Origin: Trichinella spiralis
Taxonomy: Eukaryota; Nematoda; Enoplea; Trichinellida; Trichinellidae
Length of the DNA: 64,000 bases
Reading direction: 5' to 3'
Assembly: GCA_000181795.3 (NCBI GenBank)
Contig: CM012954.1
Coordinates: 3,022,910-3,086,909, forward strand
Both the position numbers and the translations under genes were made by a program. Positions 21,956 to 35,000 of the stretch are shown one piece after another (positions within the stretch are counted from its first letter, which is position 1; every line of letters begins with the position of its first letter). The notes beneath the pieces are model-generated. The model made no database searches. It was given only the letters and a program-made list of their open reading frames with translations, and was not told where the DNA came from.

Positions 21956-23887
21956 GTTGGCGATCTGGAGAAAGCATAAATAGAAAAAAACAAGTTAAAG
22001 TTAACAACAACACTACGACTAATGCTACAATTCTAAAATATCAAAATAAATTGATAAATTAAACAAAACAAAAAAGAAAAACAAGCATTATTTAAAATTA
22101 CCAGAAAGTTTCGTTCGACTGTGGATGAATGGAATTCTTGTTGAAACTTTTACGCTGTAAGCTCAGCGAAAAGTCAGCAACAACAACAACAGTAATAATA
22201 ATGATAATAGTAATAATAGGAGAAAGGAAAAATTATCCAACTTTCACATGCGAAAAGTTCTTCATCGACAGTCGGCATCGATGCAACCAACGCCCTCGAA
22301 ATTTGGCCTCGAGAAACGCGCGTGTGCGCGTCCTCTCGCCTGGTGACAGCCGGACGGCATAGGAAAGAATGTATCGTACTTTGTGATAATCAAGGTTATC
22401 GTGTTGTTAAATTATTTGACTAAGGTGTGTTGCGATTGGGCCTGTTTTTATGCAAACATTTTGACATTTGGCTATTTTTTTTGGCAGTCGTAAACCAATT
22501 GACAAACGCTCTTTTGCATTGATTTCAGTTTCTAGTGAAAAAGCTAAATTTATAATGTAATTTCTCAAGTACTTCTTTCTGTTGTTTTGTTTACAGATTT
22601 GATGAAAAATGGAAATGATTAATCACTTTGCAACATTTGCAACGAATGCTTCCGCCGATTCGAACAAACAACGTGACGTAACTTGCTTACAATGAAAGCG
22701 TTCATGTGTTTTCATTCCTTCTTTTTGTTTCACTTTGCTTCACTGTTTTTCATTCAGAACATTTTGTCAATAAGAAATCAACAGCCATACAAATCAACAA
22801 ATTAAATCACAAAATTTTAAAGCTGAAACGATAAATTCTTTACAATTGATCGAAAAAAAGGATTCAACCGACAAGTGTTATTCATTTGATGAGATCGCAC
22901 TGTTTGTTTCCATTAATCTTACCAGTAAAAGATTTTGTACATTTTAATAGCATTTACTTCATACACTGAACACTTTTTTCATATTGAAATAATTTTCATA
23001 ACTTCTGTAACGTTTTTCATTTATCATTCCTTTTGCTTTAATAATGCAAAACAGGCAGTATTGTATGCCAATTTTTGCATCGTTAAAAATAGAGAACAAT
23101 TAAAAATAAGAATTAATTTAATAACTGCTTCGAATTAACATGTTTTAACAAATAATCATAATAAGTTATACAATTTGAAACTACTAATTACAGTATACTC
23201 AATAGAACTTGAATTTTTTTAACGGTAAGAATCTAATGGAATTCCGAAGTTGACAGATTTTGAAATTGGAATTTGTTTTCTTTCAAGTATTATAATTAAT
23301 CGAGAGCAGTGACATTTGTGTTAAACTTAACATAATTGCTGTTCAGTGCAGTGTCAGTATTTGACATGACTGACTAATTGATATCAATTAAGGTGAAAGA
23401 GTTCTAATTTGTGCAAGATTGAGTTTCAATTTTGGTAAGTGTTACAGTGTCGTTGAAGAATTGTTTAAACTTAAAAATTTTTATTAAACAGTGGAACATA
23501 AATTGATACTTTAAATGAAAATATCTGTAATAAAAATTTCGCCCGTTTTCACTGTTATGTATAGTCTGTCAGCTTTTCAGTGTTAAAAATGATCTATGCT
23601 GATTTTCAATAGTAAATTTTTATTTTAGTTTTTTTTTTATTAATTATGAATTTTTATTAATAATTTAATTTTATTATTTATAATAATAATTATTATTACG
23701 AATGAAAATGATAAAGACAGTTCGGTAGACTATTTCAAAAGTGTTTTTCTAGCTTTATTGTTTAACAACGTTTTTGGGTTTTTAGTTTAATGTGACAGTT
23801 TTCAGCATTTGATAAATGAAAAAATGCTGAACTAACTGAACAAGAACAGGATAGGCTTTATGAGATGTTTGATTTTATTCAGGAAGC
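21956..23887. other. Upstream region of the Egalitarian-like gene and intergenic DNA
   Basis: About 21965-22370 is the likely 5' UTR, intron and promoter of the minus-strand gene. It is GC-rich at 22250-22360, with many CpG. The rest, to 23887, is AT-rich with nothing recognisable. Confidence 0.5.
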
Positions 23888-26800
23888 ATGCAGCGTTTGC
23901 CGCTTACTGTTTTGCAACACTTGCGTTCACCGTTGCATGCGCTGTCGTTCATGCAGGTGTCAACTGCGCCGTCTATCATTTCGCCAGAAAAATTTGGACA
24001 TTTGCCGGCTTTAGAAATTGAAGAGCCTGTAAATAGCAACGTTAACATCACTTCACACTTTACTTATAAAGGTAATGTAATTGTTTGCTGTGAAGACTTT
24101 GAACATCTTGTTGATTCATTTAATAAATTTCAAAGCAATGCTTTCAAGCCGAATAATGAAGTTAATATAATATTTATGTCAATTTTATATATAAATAGTT
24201 TGCGAAAATGAAAATTTATGCTTAAATTAACATGTTGAGCGAAATGAAAGTTTGATTGCTGCAAGGTGAAAGGCAAACAAACTGTATTCGTAAATAAATT
24301 GCATTGCATTAATGTGCGACGTGAAATCGATTTTTTATTATTAAAGCTCGATAATTGATTTGACGATGAAATAATTTTTAAATCTCTAAGATTGCTATTT
24401 ATTGTATCTTGCTACTGGTAATATGGTAAATGGAAAAATATATCAATTTAATCTAGAGCAATTAGTAATTGAATGCAGTTTTAATTGAGGATTTAGTCCA
24501 GTAAAATAACGAAAATATCTTTCAAAATTACAGGAAAAAGTTGAATTAAGCATACTTGCCTACCTGGAAAATTGTCGCTGGCTGATGTGCATCGAGACTG
24601 TGATTCGTATTTGCAGCATTTCTGCGATCTTTTGCAGTCATTATCGCTGAGGCAAAATCGTCCAGATTCAAAATTGTTTGGTTTGTACGTTGGACATGTT
24701 GGCAATTGGTTGTCAGCGGATCCGACATCTTTGCAACAAAATCCTCGACTGCAGAAAAATCCTGCAGCACAAGAGTCACTGTTCTTGCAAGTTTGGTACG
24801 ATCTTTGCTTATCCGGACAAATGCCTGCAATGAAATGATTTCGTAAGTGTTATTTATTATATTTGTTGCATTCTCAGTTATATAATGTCGTTTAACATCT
24901 TCAAGTATCTGATTTTGAAAAACATGAAATAAGTAGCAGAGGTAAATACCATATGAGGTGAGTGGTAATAGGCAGCGGGTTCCGGAAAAGGTGGGACAGC
25001 ATTTCCTTGTCAATTCACAGTCGTTGTCTTCTTCACACTGGTTGCCAGCTGTGTTCACTTTACCGGATGGGTTCGGTGGACATGTGCCGACTTTTTCTTG
25101 TTTAATGTTAGATCGACAGCAGCTACCTTTGATGCACTGGTAGTTTACAGGACATTGGTTTCTCACACACTCTTTCAACGGTACACTGTTATCCGGACAG
25201 AGATCTAAAAAATAAATTTAACTGTAATGATATTTGAAGTTATTGCGTATTTTATTTTTAAAATTGTTTTTTTTGAGCAAGGGCAAACATTTCATTTTGT
25301 TGTTTAAAAGTGCAGCAGTAAATTTTTTGCTCTAATTTAATTGTCCAGTTTGTCGTCGAATTAACTAGCATTGTATATTTGGAAGTTGTAGATGAGAAAT
25401 GTTTAAAGTTGTTGTGAATGTGAATATTTTGCAACCTGTTGTGTTGTTGTGCAAGTATTGTAAAGCAAGCCGATCAAATTCGACTGTGAATAATTGGTTG
25501 GGTTGTCTTTTGTTAAGCTATAATTAGATTGAAGCTTAAAAAATGGCTAACCAAAGCAGGTTGTATGACTCATCTTCTAGTAGTAGGGGAATATTTCTGC
25601 TTGTTTGGCTGCAGACTGGTTGATGCACGAATCCACCACATTGGCTGGCTGGTTGTTATTGTCCAGTTTTGCTTAGTCAGTCATAAATACTTCATTTGGG
25701 GAGAGGTGAAATTTTTGTTTGAAAGTTTGCTTGCAGAAATTTGTAATTTTTGGGTCATCGTTTGCGATGATCTGGAAAGGGAGAGTGGGAAATTAATTAC
25801 AAATTTCCAGCAGCTTTTGCAAAGAGCTGTGCTTGATTTTACTTTTCAATTTAGTCTAAGATTCCGATTCAGAGGGGTTTTTCTTTTCTTTTCTGCTGTT
25901 CTTTTCTTTTTTTTTTGAATTTAATATTAGTGGAAGTGAATTGAATTCAATGAGGTAAATGAATAATGAAAAATTAACTTACGGACAGCAGTAGTCTGAG
26001 GTTTCAGACAGACACGCCCATTTAACGTTTGGCAACATTTTCTGTCCCCTGGACATTGTACATCTCCGCGACAGCGGTCTAGAGACGTCAAACTTGGTTG
26101 TCCATAGAACGGTGGACAGAAGCCCGGTTTATCTTGTCCTGGAATAGCAATGAAATAAAATATATTACAATTAGGGTTATAAATATGAAATAAATAATGA
26201 ACTACTTGTGTAATGCAAATTAGAATTAGAAAGATCTCTGCTTGCATTCTGAATTGATTTAATTAGTTAATTTGTTGTTTTAATTTTTTTAAAGTGAAAA
26301 TTATGAATCCATTTGTATTCATTTATTTTTGTTATAAATGTTGACTATTCTGCTTATTGATTTATGCTTGTAAAGAAGTGCTTAATTATGGCGATGTTTG
26401 TTTGAAATAATTCTGACTGTTGTTGTCACGGTGGCATTAATAATTGATTAGTAGTTTCATTTGACGTGAAAAAATAGAAATTATTCAAATGGAAACTGGT
26501 ACTTTCTTTGAAAATATATATGGGTATTAAAACTGAATCGTTCAGATGAATCATCTAGCAGCAGCGTGATTGAAGTAAAAGAAAAGCATTGATTTTTTTA
26601 AAATTATTATTAAGCATTGTTGACAATAACGAAATAGGTTTCCAGTCATTAAATTTCATTTATTAATTTCACCTGGAGTCTATTTCACATTTGAAACTTT
26701 GTGCGATCAGAAATGTAATTCTTCCGTGCAGTTTATTTAGTTTAATATAATAATTGAATGTAACTTTTTTGAAAAAATCTTAATAATACACCATACAAAG

Positions 26801-29800
26801 ATACATATTATTTTTAAATAAAGATGTGTATGTGACAGTTTACCTTTTGCAACGCTAAGCATGCAGTTGATGAACAGTAGAAAGCATGCTAAATGCTGAA
26901 AGTTGAGAATGGTTGTCATTTTGTTGTAGAAATAGATGAAAATTATTTGGAAGTTTTTCTTGCACTTGATTAGGAATAAACTGATGAATTTTGCTCATTT
27001 AACAGGTTTATATATAGCGTAGCAGCTTTTTTCATCATTGTCCCAAATTGTGAAACTAGTCGGTGAATTTTTCATAGTACGGTTGCTTTTGTTAATTTCA
27101 ATTTAGCTTTTGGCTAGTGTAAAGACTACAGTAGTGCAGAATGAAGAGTATAAAAAAATACACGCTCTTTTTGCATCTTTGATACGGTAAATTTTTTTGG
27201 GTTAAAAATGATAAACCGGCTTTGTAATGTTGCTTGTATTAGTGGGGATGTTCAATAGAATGGAAGTAGCGTAGGTGTGAAAAAAATGGCTTCCATTTGA
27301 ATACAACTTTGTGTATGCCTTTTTGGACGTTGCACCAATTTTTAATTGCAGAATGATTTAATCAGTTTTATTGACAATGAAAATTGAAGTGCATTGATGA
27401 AGTGAAATTTGAAAATCAAGTTCTTAACCAATAAAACGAAATGTTTTCCCTTGAGAATTGTTTTTGTCGATAAAATTATTTTATTGATTCCTTGGAAAAG
27501 GTGAAGGTGATTTGTCAAGATTGATTTATAAATTAAAAGAAGTAAATAAAATTGTTTTTCTGTTGGTCATTTTATTTCCCATTTGCATACTGGTGAATGT
27601 TTCAATTGCAGATGATGCAGGCTTGTTTTGTCGAATAATTAACTCTTGACCGAGGATGAATAAATGAATATTTAAAAACGAGAATTTCCATATTATTCAT
27701 ATTTGTGATGAATAAAATTGATTTGAAAAAAATCATTATAACTATAACTCAGTTTATTGAAAATTTTATTTTTTCAATTAGCGAATATGGTGTAGGTGTA
27801 AGAATGGATTATTGATGTGCTGTTCAGTTTTTCATTTTCCAATTAGTCCATGGATACAAACTGTACGGATATAAGTTGCCATAATAATTGTTATAATGGG
27901 GCTGCTTTGGGCTTCCTCTCGTTGGTTTGGCACAGACTCCTTTGCCATTTTGGATGCAGCATTTATAATTTCCAATACAATCGCAGTCACAATCGCATGC
28001 TTTTCCCAAACCGACTAAATGAACTCGAACGCCTGCAGCATCTCGTTCATTTGGTGGACATCGACCTGCTTTTATTATACGGCAGCAGACATCACCATCG
28101 CAGAAATAACCATACGGGCATGGGTGATGGTGGCTGCAGTAGCTTAGAGGTTCAGAATTGTCGGCACATTTTCCTAAATGATGCAGTTATGTCAGTGAAA
28201 TTCAGGTACAGATGGGAAATTGTTCATTTAAAAAATAAAAGAACCATTATAATATTAGTTGTTGTTGATGTTGAAAAGTTTGCATTGGAATTTTTAATCT
28301 TGAATAAGTGCGAATTTATTTTCAACCTTACCGTCTGCAGGGGTTGGCTTTTCTGGAAGTAAACATGCTAAACCATCTACTGTTGCACAGCATTTTTTGT
28401 GCCCTGGGCAGTCATCATCTGAATCGCACATATTTCGCTTGCGTCCGTTGAATCTTTTCCCATACGAAATGCTGGGACATGATCCTGCTTTTGTCGATAC
28501 TGGGTAACCTGTATAAATGTTTTAAATTGAGTGCATATTTTTGAGAATTTATTTCACTGATCGGCATCGGTTTCAACTTTCATGAAATAGTTTGGAAAAA
28601 TGAGTACTGTAATGGTTTTTCAGTTCATATCATAAAATATTATTGAATATGTACATTCCTTTGTAAGGGAGTTTTGATTATGCTTTTTAGCTTATTGATT
28701 TTTAATAAAAACTTTATCATTAATAATTAATTACTCACTTTCGTTTATCAGTACCATTTGGATATTTATATGTGTTGTTTCTTTGTGAAGAAAGCATCAA
28801 CAGTTTACGTGGTTAAGCTTTTATTACAGGGGTTTATTTACGATTGATTATATATATATATATAATCGAAGCGTCTAATCTGAATTTGCATTTTATATTA
28901 CGAGCTTATATTGACTAATTTCTAAGCTTCTTTTTCTCGTAAAGTATAAATAAAAGTCTGAATTACCATTTGATGGTGGGTTTTTCTCTTCTGGTTTCAA
29001 ACATAGCCAACCAATTTGTGTGTTACAACATTTGCGATCTCCTGGACAATCTGAATCCCATTTACATTTGTCAACTGAATCACCGGCACGTGTAAGTATT
29101 ATTTCTGGACAACGTCCAGGTTTTTCTTCATCATCGTCGAACGTTTTCCATGGAACTAACGAAAATATTGCATAACCATTCAGTGAGCGGCAGTTTATTC
29201 AAAATTATTTGCCTGAATTTTACCTGTATACCATGAATCTGCATAGCTGATTAGTAGAATGCTGCACACAACAATTTGGACGGTATGCATAGCTGGAATT
29301 AATGCGGCAGTAAATACTGCAGCATTCTTGTAGTGAAAGTTGTGTTTATTTTTGTATTATTCCAAGCAGGATCTTTGTATCCAGTTTTAAGTATGTACTT
29401 TTTCAAAACCGTTTTCTTTATACGTAACATTAGCATATAATTTGTATAAATAAGAATCTTGAGAGTATTGCATTTTGTGATAATTGCGTGCGTAATGTGA
29501 GTACTTTTTTTTAAGTCACTGAATTTTTTGAAGGCGAAAAAATGTGAAAACTTGAGGTTATTTATTTACCATTGGCAACGCGCATTGAGTGCACCGGCAA
29601 ACTGGCTTATTGCTTTATTCCGACTTTGCAGAGTGATTATTGAATTGACGTTAATTTCTTTCGCATGCAGCAGGTTTACTTAATGCTTATCTTTTGATTT
29701 CAAGATTGAAGTCATATCCAAACAGTACGACAATTCACGCAGTGTGCACAGTGTTCTTTTCTTTTCATTTGTTTGCACAACAAAAATCATGCACACTGAA

Positions 29801-31429
29801 GTTGTTTGTTTCTTGTACAAAAAGCCGAATAAAATTTCCATTTGACAACAATTACTAACTTAATTGTTCCTTTTTTGTATTTTGAAAAAGGTAATTTCAT
29901 CATTATCTTACTTAAACGCTGTCATTTTTATTCCATCCGCACAGAATCTGCCTTTCCATACAGCCGCTACAGTTTTTTGATTATTGATAAATTTCAAAAG
30001 GTTTTTTATAATTTTATATTATGCATACGAAAATGATAAATAATTGCGTCTTGTTTTGAACATTTTGTAGAAAAATTTTTTCAAACTTTCAAAAAATATA
30101 ATAAATCTTAATTATAATTGGTTTAATCTTGAAGTAATTTTAATCGTATAGTTCTTAATTATATCTGTCATTTGTGTTTTCGATTTGCATTGCTGAGTGT
30201 GTGATTTCGATTTTGGTAATAATTTTGTATCTTTGTTTTTTTTAAAAAAGTACGTCGAAAAACGACTAGACGCGAAAAATATTACCTTCACGTTGAGTTG
30301 TTGATTTTTATTTTTCAAACACAAAATTTTTTGAGCAAATTTTATTAGATTGAAATGTTTTCCGATATATAAAATGTGATCCGTTAAAGTGGTGCGCTCA
30401 AATGTGAGAAGTATATTTGGTTTTTTTTATTTCGACGAAAGTCACATTGTAATTGAAATTTGACGTTCAGGTATGAATACCGTATCTCTGTCGAGCCGTA
30501 ATGCTCAGGAGAGGTGAGTGAATTTTGTTTTCATTGGTTGGTGATGATTGATGTATGCGATACAATTTACATGCTGCTTAGGAATGTTTTCTCGTGTCAC
30601 TTGGTTTGCATTTTTTCGACGGTGGTCATTTTCATAATTTTTCTCACGTCTTTTCAAGCTCGTAATGTTGATGCAGTAGAGGTGAAGTTTTCCAGTCATG
30701 GATGTGTTCAATAAAATGGTGTTAGTTGCGTGTCAAAGATGGTGGTGTTATTTGTAATTATTCTGCCCAGGGCAACATTCAGTTTCGTCTCCATTTATCA
30801 ACGAGCAAACAGTAAGATCAGATCTGTGTTGTTGCGGGCAAATGTTATTCTGATGAGGCAAATGATAATAATAATTTTAATCTAACCTGAACATTTATTT
30901 TAATTTCTTTTTATTTTCTTTTTTCATTTAATTTTTAATTATTTTACATCATTTGTTTATTTTGTTATTTTTTCTTTCTTTTTCTTGCATTCAAAATGTT
31001 TCTTGATTGTGCACGCGTATACGTACGGGGCAGTACCAGTCACTTGTGTTCCGTTTACACCATTTGTTCGAGTTCGATTTTCAATTGTTCGCTGGTGCCG
31101 TTGCTAGTCTGTCTGTCTATTCGTCCGTCTTCTGCTTCTTCTTTTTCTAGTAGAAGTGTGTGTGTGTGTGGCTAATGCAAGCTGTTTCGGTTGTCAATGA
31201 GAAGCAGCGTTGATGTGTGCGCGTTTGTGTTTGTGCCTACTTTGCTTGCATACGACGCTTATTGGATGTTTTGTTTGCATTTTGCGTGGGCATCAGATGA
31301 CGCTTAGATTTAGCTTCAGGATTGACCTCTGCTTTTAGAATTGCACCTGCCATTTTGCAAATCTTTTCCATTATTGTTCTATTGAGGCTCATTTATAATT
31401 TGATAGAAATATTCACTGCAATGAAATAA
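23888..31429 (+). CDS. Unidentified + strand gene (four phase-compatible exons)
   Basis: I do not recognise this protein. Exons: 23888-24071 (starts MQRLPLTVLQHLRSPLHALS, after TTTTATTCAG), 30471-30513 (MNTVSLSSRNAQE), 30771-30811 (ATFSFVSIYQRAN) and 31320-31429. The last ends IAPAILQIFSIIVLLRLIYN then NLIEIFTAMK and TAA, a likely membrane segment. Donors are GTAATG, GTGAGT and GTAAGA; acceptors end TTCAG, CCCAG and TTCAG. Phases 1, 2 and 1 match throughout, and the total is exactly 378 nt (125 aa). The N-terminus is basic and free of acidic residues, like a mitochondrial presequence. The first intron would be 6.4 kb and contain both WAP genes on the other strand. The single exons are moderately convincing; joining them is inference. 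Confidence 0.33.
24395..26919 (-). CDS. Secreted multi-WAP-domain protein A
   Basis: A secreted cysteine-rich protein. WAP (four-disulfide core) modules are typically protease inhibitors or antimicrobials. Exons from the 5' end: 26844-26919 (signal peptide, FLLFINCMLSVAKG), 25983-26138, 24950-25204, 24564-24824 and 24395-24414, giving 255 aa. Full WAP modules begin GFCPPFYGQPSL, GTCPPNPSGKVN and PTCPTYKPNN, each with the CxxxxDC..KCC core. Between them lie two shorter six-cysteine modules (LCPDNSVPLKEC and ICPDKQRSYQTC, each ending in a CC pair). All four introns are phase 1. The last exon is only 20 nt (VARYNK then TAG) and is the least certain part. An AATAAA on this strand lies about 50 nt downstream. 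The specific target is unknown. Confidence 0.85.
27824..29290 (-). CDS. Secreted multi-WAP-domain protein B
   Basis: A paralogue of the neighbouring WAP gene, same strand and 0.9 kb from it. Exons from the 5' end: 29224-29290 (signal peptide MHTVQIVVCSILLISYADS), 28967-29155, 28332-28508 and 27824-28173, giving 260 aa. The modules are: WAP (GRCPEIILTRAGD...CPGDRKCC), WAP (GSCPSISYGKRF...CPGHKKCC), a short six-cysteine module (KCADNSEPLSYC...CC), and a diverged WAP with a CDCDCDC run before GNYKCC. It ends in a Tyr/Pro/Asn-rich tail. All introns are phase 1, each between modules. Probably an excreted/secreted inhibitor-like protein; the activity is inferred from family only. Confidence 0.87.
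31237..31353 (-). CDS. Candidate 38-residue basic small ORF
   Basis: An ATG in good context (GCAAAATGG) opens 38 codons, MAGAILKAEVNPEAKSKRH then a Lys/Arg-rich end ...SNKRRMQAK, stop TAG. A splice acceptor (TTTCATTGCAG) lies about 60 nt upstream on the same strand and could be a trans-splice site. Codon use looks ordinary. It overlaps, antisense, the last exon of the unidentified + strand model; probably only one of the two is real. No family recognised. Confidence 0.22.
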   Translation of the reverse strand: MAGAILKAEVNPEAKSKRHLMPTQNANKTSNKRRMQAK

Positions 31430-31958
31430 GTTTCAATAAATACAATTCTAATTTTGGTTTTCTTTGATTTTCAATTTAATTTTTCTATAATTATTATTTT
31501 ATTGACTACAAAGTGCAGAATTGTTGAATATTATTCGAATGGATGAAGAGAATTAAAAGTAAAAATGCTTACTGACCGATTGAGATGTTCTGTCTGTGTG
31601 TGTGTGTGGGTGGGTGGGTGTGTGTTGGCAGAATTTGTTCTTGTGCATCTTTCAGGGGTACTACTGATGTTGCGCATCTTTAGCAGTGCAGATCGATAAA
31701 CTTCAACGTTCACTGGGCCAGTTTATGAACGTCACTTTTTGGCTATAAAGCTCACTCAGCACGTACTTAGAGGGTTCTTTTTGTTGTTGTTATTGTTTTT
31801 TTTAATTTAAATAATTTCTTTTGTTTTTTTTTTACAAACCTCTGCATTTTCTGTTTCACAGCTTTTTGGTTCGATTGAATTGTTGAACTTGAAGTGACGT
31901 AGCTGACCAACTTTTTGCTTTTTGGTGAACAAGCAAGCCAGTTTGTCAAGTACTCCAC

Positions 31959-32023
<65 letters not shown>

Positions 32024-35000
32024 AATGCAAGCGCGTTTCACTTTTGTGTGTGTGTGCATGTGAACGAAGTTGTTCTACTGGTTTTGGCAATAACTTGTAC
32101 TGTCAGCATACCTGCATGCACGCATCATCTGCGCATTGTAAATTGTACGAAAAAGTAAATTCACTTTACTTGTAATAAAATTATATTTTTAAAGTATTAA
32201 TTTAAAAAAATTTAATACTAGCAAGTTGCTTGAATTTGTTTGCTTGTGATGATGTGGTTTTGTTGATCAGTTTGTTGTTGCACTGGTTGTATTAATTATC
32301 AATTTTTCATTTTCAACGCTGTTTGTTGTTGTTGTTGTCGTTGCACACATGTGACGTATTCATTTATAAAAGCTGTGAAAAGGAATAAATAAAAATTCGA
32401 ACGTAAAAAATTTTAATCTTGCACATTTTTCTAAATGTACACACCCACTGCATATTGAAAACATGAATTCCGATGTAATATGGATAGGAAATTATAGATT
32501 TTTTTTTCTTTTTTGAAGAAAGAACTTCACCAGTAAGCAAATTAAATTTATAAATATATGTAACTTTTACTTTTTCTCACTTCAGTTTTCATCGATGATG
32601 AAATGATTTTAATTTAAAAATTTGCATTAAATGAACGCATGTACATTTTGGAAGTGCCTTTTAAAGTGCATTTCTTATGTTGGTGAGGTTGTATTGGTTT
32701 TTTTGTCTGTTCGACAATTTTTGTTTTCAGACAAAGTACGATTATTTGGGTAATATTTTCATATGAATTTCAGTTATTGAAATAAAAAATAGATGGCGGA
32801 TTGAATATAATAGTAATTTTGCAACAGTTTGAATGTATTTTTCATCGCTTGTTTTTAGCACCTTGTATATAGAAAATGTGTTGCGATATAAAGGTGAAAT
32901 TGTAGAATGTAATGCAAAGAAAATTTATTTATTTATTTATTTATTCATTCTATTAGTGATCGATTTTTTATCTTTTAATATCACAACCGCGTTGCTGTTT
33001 GTTGTTGCTGTAATTTGTGCATTGTGTGGTTTCTTTCTTTCAACGCTAGTTATTAGCGGCTAGTTTTGTGCACTTTGTCCATTTGATGATGATGGATTTA
33101 TTTATTCGGTAGAAATGAAGTCAGGTTGCTGTTCAAGCGGAACTAATTTGATCGCTTATTGAATTGTTGAACCGATTAAACCATAGAAACCACAGTACAC
33201 AACTGGATGTCAGTTATTTCGGTTTTTAATGGCTTAGTTTGTTTGTTATTGGTTTATCTTTTGCATTTTATTGCGAATTTCTATATAATTATATAAGCAG
33301 TTATTGTTGTGGTTGTAGTTATCTGTTAGTGTTACCAATGAATGATTTCAGTGGAAAGATAAGGGGAAAAAAGAATGCAAGGTCAATTTGTGAGGCGAAT
33401 CAATTTCGAGATTAACAATCGATTTCCATTCATGATGTAGAAAATTGGAAAGTGGTTTGTATTTTTCTTTTTGGTTTTTACTTTGCTTTGCAATGTTTGA
33501 TTGAATGATAATTTATGGTCTGTTCACAACAGATGGACAACTAGTAGATCAGTTATAGATAACAGAAAAGCGAGGGGATAACGCAGGGAGGGGGAGGGTT
33601 AAGAGGCGGGATAAATGAGTATATTTTGGAATGTATGCTTATTCCTGTAATTATTATTATTATGATTAATATTGACATACAAATGTTAATTGTTGTTACG
33701 AATTTCATTTTTTTATTGTTCGATCAGTTTATTAAGTACATAATTGGACATATGCCATTGGGTGGTTCTGATTTTTTTGTCTTTGTTTTGTTGTATTGTG
33801 CTTTTAGAGGTCAAAAAAATGTGATTCCAGCTTTTCAATGTTGATTTTACAAGGTTCGGGTGCAGAAGGAGGTCAGTAGTGGAAGGTGTGTTTTCCTTCC
33901 ATTCATCAGGTCAGCACTGAGTTTGGTTCACTTTCTACAAGCGACATCAGAGGTCGTCAGAGGTTGGTGTAGCCACTGGGACCGTAGTTTCTTAATTGGC
34001 TTTGTGATGGATATCGACCATGCGATCGTTTCGGTCATTTATTGAAACGGCTACCCATATTTGAAGCTGAACACTTCAATACATTTAGCTGTTCGATTTT
34101 CTGGCCGTGCCGTATATTCGCGGTCACGTGTCCGCTTGGCCTTGGCTAGCCATTGGTCAACGCACTCGCTGTTTCTTGGTCATGGTCGCGCAGTGTTCCT
34201 ATTTCACGATTCCTCATTTCGTGGGTTTGCTCGGACCTGCTTGTTTCTATTCATAAATATTCTCGATCTCTTCACTGAAATCGAACTCATATCTCATCAT
34301 CATTATTGCCGCTATTATTTTTGTAAGTTTATTTTTATTTGATTTTTCCCACGTATCTTTTAAAAAAATGACCATGAAAAAATTATCCAGTAGTGACTCT
34401 TAATCAGAATGGCACTGTGGGAATTATATTGAAAAAGTTTTTATTTATTTGCTGAGCAGTGGTGTATATTTGTGCTCAGGTTTTTTCTATTTGCGTTATT
34501 ATTTTTCAAGAGGGAATTAGTTGCAGTTTATAGCTGCGATGGGCTCTTCCATTACATCTACATAATATGGATATACAGAAATGTCGATTGATTGGTAATA
34601 TAATATTCTATATATATAATGTGATAGTTGGTTTTCTGTTTTTCGTCAGTTGACATCTGTGAAACCCCGCGTCTGTCTACATTTCATCCATTTCCAACAG
34701 GGTCAGTTTTATTGACACTTGTTAAGCTGGCTTTGCGAACGTCGTGAAATCAGAGATGAGAGCTTGTCGTTGTCGTTGTCGTTGTCGTTGTCCACTCCAA
34801 TTTCGTGATTCATATCTTCATATCACGCAGATGATATTATAATACATTCATTCGTTCGTTAAAAATTATAAAATGAAGAAAAACACCCATCCAGGCTTAG
34901 TATATTTAGATGGATGTGGATGGGCGTGGGTGAATGGATTTGATTGATTGATCGATTAGAAATTCAGCTTGTTGAGTCAGTTGGGATTTTTTGCAACGGA

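Noticed and set aside
25529-25918. Plus-strand 129-codon frame inside a WAP-gene intron
   Set aside because: Composition is Phe/Leu-rich from T-rich DNA, with no splice context or similarity.
30745-30840. Minus-strand frame with WAP-like cysteines (CPQQ...CCPGQ)
   Set aside because: It is antisense to a better-supported + strand micro-exon (30771-30811), its intron phase does not fit the WAP genes, and the cysteine spacing is wrong for a WAP module.
33860-34342. Two plus-strand frames in a GC-richer segment
   Set aside because: No family resemblance, no consistent splice phase and the reverse strand is equally uninformative; possibly promoter DNA.
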